NCBI GenBank assembly: GCA_031552185.1
Contig: JAVBMU010000050.1
Span: forward strand, 1-44,347
DNA: 44,347 nucleotides
Direction of reading: 5' to 3'
Origin: JAVBMU01 sp031552185
GTDB lineage: Bacteria > Actinomycetota > Actinomycetes > Actinomycetales > Cellulomonadaceae
Below the pieces are notes generated by a model. The model did no database searches. It saw only the letters and a list, made by a program, of their open reading frames with translations, and had not been told where the DNA came from. Of this stretch, positions 8,958 through 14,853 are shown piece after piece. A program made the position numbers and the translations under genes. Position 1 is the first letter of the stretch. The number at the start of each line of letters is the position of its first letter.

Positions 8958-9038
8958 AGGTATCGCGAATGAACGAGAGGTATCGCGCGCCAAACAGCCG
9001 TTCGCGACGTTTGACCTCTATCTCGTTCGCGATACCTC
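8958..9038. repeat. Inverted-repeat element, copy 1
   Basis: AGGTATCGCGAA (8958-8969) is perfectly complementary to TTCGCGATACCT (9026-9037). Between them lie further copies of the CGAACGAG/CTCGTTCG and GAGGTATCGCG words. Bases 9001-9038, read on the minus strand, match 9667-9704 at 34 of 38 positions, so this is an interspersed palindromic element present twice in opposite orientation. Confidence 0.75.
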
Positions 9039-9134
9039 TAAGAGATCGCGCAGACAGGTGGTTCGGTGTGGCGCGGCGGTGTGGGCATCATGGTGCCCGG
9101 TTCGATGTGGATTGTCGAGGTCTGCATCTGAGCC

Positions 9135-9182
9135 GGAGTGCCTGGTGTAGGGAGTGCCTGGTGTCGGGAGTGCCTGGTGCCT
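9135..9182. repeat. 16-bp tandem repeat, three copies
   Basis: Three adjacent units start at 9135, 9151 and 9167 with the consensus GGAGTGCCTGGTGTNG. The first two differ at one base and the third degenerates in its last three bases. No coding sense is apparent. Confidence 0.8.
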
Positions 9183-9390
9183 GCGGTGTCACCGTCGTTA
9201 TTCGAGCGGTTGTGGGTCCGGTTCGAGTCCCTGGTTCCACCCCGCCACGTGGTTCAGCCACTGGGGTGTGACCGTTCACGCATCGCGGACCGGGTCGTGT
9301 TCGGCAGACTCGTCTGCCTTGCGTATGACGCGGCCCGGTCGGGCGGCGGTGGAGGCGAGGCGGTGCGTCGCGAGGAAGCACCCGGGCCCG

Positions 9391-9510
9391 CGAGTCAGTA
9401 CCTGAGCCGCCGAGTCAGTACCTGACGCGGCGAGTCAGTACCCGACGCGGCGAGTCAGTACCTGAGTCGCCGAGTCAGTACCTGACGCGGCGAGTCAGTA
9501 CCTGAGTCGC
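9391..9510. repeat. 20-bp tandem array, six copies
   Basis: The word CGAGTCAGTA begins at 9391, 9411, 9431, 9451, 9471 and 9491, an exact 20-bp period. Second halves alternate between CCTGACGCGG-type and CCTGAGTCGC-type sequences. Units of the first type contain the palindrome GTCAG-TAC-CTGAC. A seventh, decayed unit starts at 9511 (CGAGGAAG). There are no spacers, so this is not a CRISPR array. A binding-site array or a structural intergenic repeat are the main options. Confidence 0.9.
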
Positions 9511-9554
9511 CGAGGAAGAACCGACACGCCGGGAAAACGAACACCGAACAGCCG

Positions 9555-9594
9555 CAAGGTACTGACTCGGCGCGCAAGGTACTGACTGGGGCGG
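9555..9594. repeat. Two inverted copies of the 20-bp unit
   Basis: CAAGGTACTGACTCGG and CAAGGTACTGACTGGG begin at 9555 and 9575, again 20 bp apart. They are the reverse complement of the CGAGTCAGTACC core found in the six-copy array. Array and inverted copies could pair into a long stem around the intervening 44 bp. Confidence 0.85.
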
Positions 9595-9666
9595 CCTCAA
9601 GGGTGCTGCGGTTGGGGTGCGGGCGACGGTGGCCGCCGCGCGAGAGAGGGTATGTCGCGCGAGAGA

Positions 9667-9770
9667 GAGGTGTCGCGAACGAGGTAGAGGTTAAACGTCG
9701 TGAATCGGTCGGCTCGGCGCGCCATACCGCTCGTTCGCGCGCCATACCTCTCGTTCGCGCACGACATCTC
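9667..9770. repeat. Inverted-repeat element, copy 2
   Basis: Bases 9667-9704 repeat bases 9038-9001 (reverse complement) with four substitutions. The second half carries CTCGTTCGCGCGCCATACC and ACATCTCTACCTC, which are complementary to the first half, so the element can fold on itself. It lies 88 nt from the 3' end of the TPL-like gene. Confidence 0.7.
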
Positions 9771-9857
9771 TACCTCGGGCGTGGTACCGGTGCTTCGTCG
9801 GCGTTCCGGCCGGATGAGCACGCTTCGACGGCTGCGGTCGCAGTGCGGCCCGCGCTC

Positions 9858-11306
9858 CTAAAGGCTGGCGCCGAAGTCTTCCCGGAACTTGGCGACCAGG
9901 ACGTGCTGCCAGTCGCCGATCGGCCTGAGTCGGCCGTAGAAGAACCGCAGAATCTCCGGCTCCTCGGTCCACTCCAGGCCGCCGATGAGCTTGCGGTTGG
10001 CGTGCAGCCAGTGGATCCGGTCGACGGCGTACTGCACCTGGGAGAGGGTGAACACCCGCCGGGGCAACGCCAGGCGCAGCAACTCCATGTGCGCCAGGGG
10101 TTCGCTGCCGTCCGGCTCGCGCTGCTCGGACATCGTCCCGCGCTCCATGCCCCGAACGCCCGAGGCCAGGTAGACCGCCGAGGCGAGCGCTCCGGACGGG
10201 TAGTGCTTCTGCTCCACGTGGTCGAGGAAGCGCATCGCGTCCACATGGGCGCCGAGCCCACCCGGCGGGGTGACCACCGGAATGCCCCGATTGTCCATCT
10301 CCTCGACGAAATGGGCAATGAAGAGCGGACCCTGGTTGATCATGTCCTCGTCCAGCGTCTCATCGAGGCCGACGGTAATGGCCTCCATCTCGCGGACCGA
10401 CATTCCGCCGTAGGTGAGGAATCCCTCGTACATGGGCACCCAGGCGCGCAACGACTCGAAGATCTTTGCGTCGTTCGTAATGATGCCCCCGCCCCGGCCG
10501 AAGCCGAGCTTGCGGGCGGAGAAGTAGATGACGTCGCACAGCTCGGACATGGCCAGCCAGATATCGGCGACCGACCAGCCTGCGCACTCGGGTTCGCGGG
10601 TCTTGATGAAGTAGAGATTGTCGGCCAGCAGCGAGGCGTCCATCACCAGCGGGATCCCGTGCCGGCGGCAGGCGTGCGAGACGGCGCGGAGGTTGGCCAG
10701 GGAGAGCGGCTGCCCGCCCACGAGATTCGTCCCGGCCTCGACCCGGAAGAACGCAACGTTCTCGGCGCCGCGCTCGGACACCAGACGCTCGAAAGCGGCC
10801 ACGTCCACGTTGCCCTTGAACGGGTTGCTGCTGGTCACCGAGAGGCCGGACGGATCGATGAGTTCGACGACCTCCCCGCCCAGCGCGGTGATATGCGCCT
10901 TCGTGGTGGTGAAGTGATAGTTCGTCGCCACGACCATGCCCGGCTTCACGTAACCGAGGGCCAGAATGTGTTCGGCGGCTCGGCCCTGGTGCGCCGGCAG
11001 GAAGTACTTCTTGCCGAAGACCTCCTGCAGCTTCGCGTGCAGCCTCGTGAACGTCGCCGAGCCCGCGTAGGCGTCGTCGGCGGTCAGCATGGCTGCCTGC
11101 TGCCGGTCGGACATGGCGTTGACGCCCGAGTCCGTCAGCATGTCGAGGAACACGTCCTTGTTCTGCAGCAGGAACGTGTTGTAGCCCGCCTCCTCGATGG
11201 CGCGCAGCCGCTGCTCGATCGGGAGCAACGTGAGCTTCTGGATGATGCGCACCTTGTGCATCTCCAACGGGAACGACTCACCGGAGAAGTAGGTCACCTT
11301 GGACAT
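9858..11306 (-). CDS. Tyrosine phenol-lyase-like beta-eliminating lyase (PLP enzyme)
   Basis: This 482-aa cytosolic PLP enzyme belongs to the tryptophanase/tyrosine phenol-lyase family, which cleaves an aromatic amino acid to phenol or indole, pyruvate and ammonia. It resembles TPL more than TnaA: the N-terminal part reads like TPL, and Arg389 in MERG matches the phenol-specificity arginine that tryptophanase lacks. Other expected residues are present: Tyr80 (DAYAGS), HQGR (106-109), FTTT (132-135), Asn194, Asp223 that binds the PLP ring, Lys266 for the Schiff base, Arg411 for the substrate carboxylate and the late FF pair. Two departures stand out. The lysine motif is SARKL instead of SGKKD or SAKKD, and the position of TPL Arg217 is Leu226. 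The ATG has GAAGGA 12 nt upstream. It lies 150 nt downstream of the TetR gene on the same strand. The true substrate is uncertain. Confidence 0.82.
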   Translation of the reverse strand: MSKVTYFSGESFPLEMHKVRIIQKLTLLPIEQRLRAIEEAGYNTFLLQNKDVFLDMLTDSGVNAMSDRQQAAMLTADDAYAGSATFTRLHAKLQEVFGKKYFLPAHQGRAAEHILALGYVKPGMVVATNYHFTTTKAHITALGGEVVELIDPSGLSVTSSNPFKGNVDVAAFERLVSERGAENVAFFRVEAGTNLVGGQPLSLANLRAVSHACRRHGIPLVMDASLLADNLYFIKTREPECAGWSVADIWLAMSELCDVIYFSARKLGFGRGGGIITNDAKIFESLRAWVPMYEGFLTYGGMSVREMEAITVGLDETLDEDMINQGPLFIAHFVEEMDNRGIPVVTPPGGLGAHVDAMRFLDHVEQKHYPSGALASAVYLASGVRGMERGTMSEQREPDGSEPLAHMELLRLALPRRVFTLSQVQYAVDRIHWLHANRKLIGGLEWTEEPEILRFFYGRLRPIGDWQHVLVAKFREDFGASL

Positions 11307-11456
11307 GGACGTCAGTGTCCTTCGGGTCGAGGAAGGTCGGGCGGACACATGGTAGCGGTCCGGTCCGGCGGGCAGCCGAAGCAGTCCAGGAGGACCGGCG
11401 TCGGCTGCGGTCCCGACGCGCGGCTGCCGGGGCATCGCGATTCAGGCAACCGCGAA

Positions 11457-12104
11457 TCAGGCGTGCCCGCGCAGGCGACGCAGCAGCAGCCGCGCGGTGG
11501 CCGGCCAGACCCGCTTGCGAGGGTTGCGGGCGGCAAGCAGCAGCAGAGCCATCTGCTCGAGCACCCCGTCGACGTCGGGCTCGCCGTCGCGGGCCTGGGC
11601 GGCGAGCCCGTCACCGACGGCGACCAGCAGCGTCGCCATCGTGGTCGGGCTCACCCACGACTCGAGGTACCCGTCGGCCTGGAGCTCACGCGTGAGTCCG
11701 GCGAGGTAGCCGACGAGGTCGGCGCGCAGGTCCCGAACCGCGCCCGCCAGGGCGGGGTTCGCGGAAGCTGCGGCCAGCGCGTCGGCGTAGACGGCGAGGT
11801 CACCCCGGGCCACGGCGAACGTCTCGCTGATCGTCCGTAGCGCGCGGAACAACCGCTCGGCCGGGTCGCCGTCGGAATCCAGAACCGCGCGGATCGGTTC
11901 GAGACGGCGCTGCACGAGCGCGGTCAGCGACTCGGCGACCAGCGCGTCCTTGGAGCCGAAGTGGTAGGTGATCGCCTGCAGGTTCACCCCGGCGGACCGG
12001 GCGATGGTGCGCGATGTCAGCCCGGCCGCGCCGTCGCGCCGCAATACCTCGACCGCAGCCTCCAGGAGGCGGTCCCTCGTCGTGCTGCTCGGGTGGGATG
12101 CCAC
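11457..12104 (-). CDS. TetR/AcrR family transcriptional regulator
   Basis: This 215-aa repressor-type protein has an N-terminal helix-turn-helix (about 10-55). It includes LTSRTIARSAGVNLQAITYHFGSKDAL, here in two parts LTSRTIARSAGV and NLQAITYHFGSK. A helical ligand-binding domain follows. The GTG start lies exactly 6 nt after TACGCT on the minus strand, so the message is probably leaderless. It is divergent from the NAD(P)-binding gene, with a palindrome between them, and upstream of the TPL-like gene on its own strand. It probably controls itself and the divergent gene. The ligand is unknown. Confidence 0.88.
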   Translation of the reverse strand: MASHPSSTTRDRLLEAAVEVLRRDGAAGLTSRTIARSAGVNLQAITYHFGSKDALVAESLTALVQRRLEPIRAVLDSDGDPAERLFRALRTISETFAVARGDLAVYADALAAASANPALAGAVRDLRADLVGYLAGLTRELQADGYLESWVSPTTMATLLVAVGDGLAAQARDGEPDVDGVLEQMALLLLAARNPRKRVWPATARLLLRRLRGHA

Positions 12105-12110
12105 CCGAAG

Positions 12111-12154
12111 AGCGTACCGATGCCTTGACAGTCATACGTATGTATGGCAAGGAT
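12111..12154. promoter_or_regulatory. Divergent promoters with a shared palindromic operator
   Basis: A perfect 10-bp palindrome CATACGTATG (12133-12142) lies between the two divergent starts. For the rightward gene there is TTGACA at 12125-12130 and AAGGAT at 12149-12154, 6 nt before the ATG. For the leftward TetR gene TACGCT occupies 12116-12111, 6 nt before the GTG. The palindrome falls in the spacer of one promoter and at the -35 position of the other, where a TetR dimer would block both. Confidence 0.5.
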
Positions 12155-12160
12155 GGCCGC

Positions 12161-13066
12161 ATGACAACGAACCTCGTCACCGGCGCCAACGGCTACACGG
12201 GTCGCTACGTCGCCCGCCGTCTCCTCGACCTCGGCCACCACGTGCGCACCCTGACCCGGGACCCGGCGACGGTCGCCGCACCGATCCAGGCATTTCCGTA
12301 CACCATGGCCGACCCCAACCGCCTGGCCGCGGCATTCGACGGCGTCGACACCTTCTACAACACGTATTGGGTCCGGTTCCGGCGCGGCGCGACGACGCAC
12401 GACGTCGCCGTCGAGAACAGCCGCACCCTCGTCGAGGCGGCGGCGGCCGCCGGGGTGCGCCGGATCGTGCACGTCAGCATCATGAACCCCGACGCCGGCT
12501 CCCGGTACACATACCACCGGGGCAAGGCGCTGGTCGAGGACGCGGTCCGGGCGTCCGGCATGAGCTACGCGATCGTGCGACCGTCGGTCATGTTCGGCGG
12601 CCCGGAGGTCCTGCTGAGTAACGTCGCCTGGCTTCTGCGCCGCATGCCGCTCTTCACCGTGCCGGGCGACGGGCGGTACCTGATCCGCCCGACGCACGTG
12701 GAAGACCTCGCCGACCTCATGGTCCGGCTCGGTACGGCCGGCCGGGACGACGTCGTCCAGAACGCCGGCGGACCGGAGACCTTCGAATTCGGCAAGCTGG
12801 TCCGATTCATCCGCGACACGATCGGCGCCCGATCCTGGGTGGTTCGCTCCCCGCGGGCGCTCGTGGTGCCGGCGACGAAGGTGCTGAGCCGGATCACCGG
12901 CGACGTCGTCGTCCACCCGGAGGAACTGGATGCGCTCATGGCCGGACTCGCTTCCTGCGACGGGCCGCCGGCCGGCGACCGGCGCTATACGGACTTCCTC
13001 CGGTCGGTGCGGCACGAGTACGGCCGGCACTACACGAACGAGGTGCGGCGCAACTTCACGAGCTGA
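12161..13066 (+). CDS. NAD(P)-binding oxidoreductase/epimerase-like protein (NmrA type)
   Basis: This 301-aa Rossmann-fold protein of the atypical short-chain dehydrogenase group has the dinucleotide motif TGANGYTGRY at residues 7-16. It lacks a clear YxxxK pair in the classical place, although YTYHRGKALVED carries a Tyr/Lys arrangement that could serve. The ATG at 12161 was chosen over upstream in-frame codons because it starts the Rossmann strand and lies 6 nt after a -10-like box. It is divergent from a TetR gene that probably represses it. The substrate is unknown; quinone reductase, epimerase or regulatory NmrA-like roles are all possible. Confidence 0.8.
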   Translation: MTTNLVTGANGYTGRYVARRLLDLGHHVRTLTRDPATVAAPIQAFPYTMADPNRLAAAFDGVDTFYNTYWVRFRRGATTHDVAVENSRTLVEAAAAAGVRRIVHVSIMNPDAGSRYTYHRGKALVEDAVRASGMSYAIVRPSVMFGGPEVLLSNVAWLLRRMPLFTVPGDGRYLIRPTHVEDLADLMVRLGTAGRDDVVQNAGGPETFEFGKLVRFIRDTIGARSWVVRSPRALVVPATKVLSRITGDVVVHPEELDALMAGLASCDGPPAGDRRYTDFLRSVRHEYGRHYTNEVRRNFTS

Positions 13067-13288
13067 GCGCCGCCGGAGAGTCGGTGCGGACCGAGTCGCG
13101 TGCGGCCGGCCGCGTCACCGCGTCGAGGCGGGTGACCTGGGTTAGGTGTCGTCGAACTGCGCGGGGGTGCCGTTCAACGTAGCCGTCCCGTCCACTGCGT
13201 GGGACGCGTCGCCGGCGATGGTCGCGACCCGCTTGGCCGCGTTCGAGGAACCGATGATCGAAACGATCGTCGCCGAGTCGGCCGCATA

Positions 13289-13498
13289 GACACCATCCTG
13301 ACGCTCCTGAACGACGCCCACGCGTTCTACCTCAGCCTCGGGCCCGACCACCGCCACAACGCCAACCATGCCGTCTTCGAGACCATCCACATCAACGTCC
13401 ACGACGACCAAGGCAGCAAGCCCCGGGCCAGCGGCACCGAGACAGAGATCATCCAGACACTCCGCGCCATCCAGACCGACCTCAACACCGAGGCCCTG
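13289..13498 (+). pseudogene. Remnant of a serine-recombinase C-terminal region
   Basis: About 70 codons encode DTILTLLNDAHAFYLSLG, then DHRHNANHAVFETIHINV and a tail. This matches the last part of large serine recombinases, where a D-x-H-x-x-Y-x-x-A segment precedes RxxxNxAxFxxIxI. No resolvase catalytic domain, recombinase domain or zinc ribbon precedes it, and the upstream frame is not protein-like. It lies downstream of the 3' end of tRNA-Pro, a common integration site. It is interpreted as the scar of a lost mobile element. Confidence 0.5.
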
Positions 13499-13619
13499 AC
13501 GGGGAGGCAGGCGAGAGCAGCGCCGCCTCCCGCACGAAGACTCCGGCGGCGCCCGCGAAGATCAGCGCCTGCACGACCGCAGCGAAGACAGCCGTCGTCG
13601 CCACCCAGCCCCTGAACAC
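13482..13619 (-). CDS. Doubtful 45-codon frame with one membrane helix
   Basis: From a GTG at 13619 this frame reads VFRGWVATTAVFAAVVQAL and continues with a hydrophobic segment before a short Ser/Pro tail. It could be the N-terminal stub of a membrane protein broken at the recombinase scar. No ribosome-binding site is visible, and the start lies in the tail of the tRNA terminator. It may be non-coding. Confidence 0.2.
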   Translation of the reverse strand: MFRGWVATTAVFAAVVQALIFAGAAGVFVREAALLSPASPSGPRC

Positions 13620-13652
13620 AAAGAACCCCGGGCACCTTGCCGGTGCCCGGGG
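13619..13652 (-). terminator. Rho-independent terminator of tRNA-Pro
   Basis: A perfect 11-bp stem pairs CCCCGGGCACC (13626-13636) with GGTGCCCGGGG (13642-13652) across a 5-nt loop. Read on the minus strand it is followed by TTCTTTG. It lies 17 nt past the tRNA 3' end. Confidence 0.8.
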
Positions 13653-13667
13653 TGCCAACTTCCAACA

Positions 13668-13746
<79 letters not shown>

Positions 13747-13806
13747 GTGCTTCGGTCCGCGCCTCGGTCACCCTGGCGAGAACCGGTGTGCGTCGGAAGC
13801 CTGCCC

Positions 13807-13835
13807 AGGATAGCCGACGATTGCGCCAGGACGAA
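13807..13835 (-). promoter_or_regulatory. Candidate promoter of tRNA-Pro
   Basis: On the minus strand TTCGTC (13835-13830), a 17-nt spacer and TATCCT (13812-13807) form a sigma-70-like promoter about 60 nt upstream of the mature tRNA 5' end. The -10 is close to consensus, the -35 is weak. Confidence 0.4.
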
Positions 13836-13914
13836 ACCGAATACCGACGGGTGGCACCCACCGCGACCGCCGGCTTTCGCGGCGCCGTCACCACCGCCGG
13901 CGGTGCCGCCGGCG

Positions 13915-14853
13915 TCAGCGCGCGGTGAGCGTCAGCAACACAGCCTCGGGCCGGCAGGCGAAGCGCACGGGGGCGTAGGGGGAGGTGCCGGCGCCGGCGC
14001 AGACGTGCAGCCACGTCGAGTCGCGGCCGCCGGGGGCGTCGGGCCGGGGCCCGGGCCAGCCGTGCAGGCCCTTGGCGCGGCGCCGGTCGAGGTCGCAGTT
14101 GGTGACGAGGGCGCCGAGTCCCGGCACGCACAACTGCCCGCCATGGGTGTGGCCGGCGAGGATGAGGTCCGCGCCGTCCTCGGCGAATTGGCGCAGCACG
14201 CGCAGGTATGGCGCATGGGTGACGCCGAGCCGTAGGTCGGCGTCGCTTGCGGCCTTCGCCCGCATCCGCCGCTCCGGCGGCGGAAAGACGTCGCGTTCCA
14301 GGTGGGGGTCGTCGACGCCGACCAGATCGACCTGCAGCCCGGCGAACGTCGTGACCTGGCGGCAGTTGGTCAGGTCGGTCCAACCGGCGCCGCGCATGCC
14401 GACGGCGAGGTCCTTCGTGGGCAGTTCGGTGGGCTCGCGTTCGAAGGACCGCGCGTCGGCGAGGAGGTAGCGGCCGGGGTTCTTCGGCCGGGGCGCGTAG
14501 TAGTCGTTCGACCCCATCACGAAGGCGCCGGGCGCGGCGTCGAACAACGGCGCCAGCGCTTGCAGGAGCGGCCCGACGGCGTCCGGGTGGGCCAGGTTGT
14601 CCCCGGTGTCGACGACAAAGTCCGGCCGCAGCGAGGCGAGCGAGCGCAGCCAGGCGAGCTTGCGGCTCTGGGTCGGCTGGAGGTGCAGGTCGGAGATGTG
14701 CAGGATGCGCGCGTCGGCGCTGCCCGGGGGCAGGATGGGGACGGTCTCATGCCGGACGGTGAAGAGGGTGGTCTCGGCGCGCGCATAGGCGAGGCCCGCG
14801 ACGGCCAGGCCGGCCGCCGTTCCCGCGACGGCCCGCGCCCGCGACGGGCTCAG
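13915..14853 (-). CDS. Membrane-anchored metallophosphoesterase (YaeI-like)
   Basis: This calcineurin-like phosphoesterase of about 312 aa has an N-terminal hydrophobic segment and then all metal-binding motifs: DLH (55-57), GDN (84-86), GSND (114-117), a conserved His in THAPY and GHTHGGQ near the C-terminus. It probably hydrolyses phosphate esters at the membrane. The start is a problem: no ATG, GTG or TTG occurs near the natural N-terminus. CTG at 14853 overlaps the PBP stop as CTGA and gives a sensible length; a GTG lies about 130 nt further upstream inside the PBP gene. The gene follows the PBP directly, as in mycobacteria (ponA2-Rv3683). Confidence 0.85.
   Translation of the reverse strand: MSPSRARAVAGTAAGLAVAGLAYARAETTLFTVRHETVPILPPGSADARILHISDLHLQPTQSRKLAWLRSLASLRPDFVVDTGDNLAHPDAVGPLLQALAPLFDAAPGAFVMGSNDYYAPRPKNPGRYLLADARSFEREPTELPTKDLAVGMRGAGWTDLTNCRQVTTFAGLQVDLVGVDDPHLERDVFPPPERRMRAKAASDADLRLGVTHAPYLRVLRQFAEDGADLILAGHTHGGQLCVPGLGALVTNCDLDRRRAKGLHGWPGPRPDAPGGRDSTWLHVCAGAGTSPYAPVRFACRPEAVLLTLTAR

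Larger units (their letters stand above)
8687..9857. other. Gene-free, repeat-rich intergenic region (about 1.17 kb)
   Basis: No open frame here looks protein-like. The stretch is less GC-rich than the flanking genes and holds, in order, an inverted-repeat element (8958-9038), a 16-bp tandem repeat (9135-9182), a 20-bp tandem array (9391-9510), two inverted copies of that unit (9555-9594) and a second, inverted element related to the first (9667-9770). Both flanking genes read leftwards. The region is therefore downstream of the TPL-like gene and upstream of the glycosyltransferase. Confidence 0.8.

Noticed and set aside
8736..8993. Minus-strand 85-codon frame upstream of the glycosyltransferase
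   Set aside because: It is Arg/Pro/Ala-rich without a ribosome-binding site or domain, and it overlaps the inverted-repeat element.
9208..9245. tRNA-like fragment (GGTTCGAGTCC followed by a CCACCCC-type end)
   Set aside because: The presumed T stem does not pair (C-C mismatch inside), and no acceptor, D or anticodon arms are found upstream.
9391..9510. CRISPR array
   Set aside because: The 20-bp units are contiguous without spacers, the units themselves vary, and no cas genes are present.
13142..13411. Minus-strand frame of 89 codons near the recombinase remnant
   Set aside because: Both strands have similar high-GC3 frames here and no family is recognisable. Coding on this strand cannot be supported.
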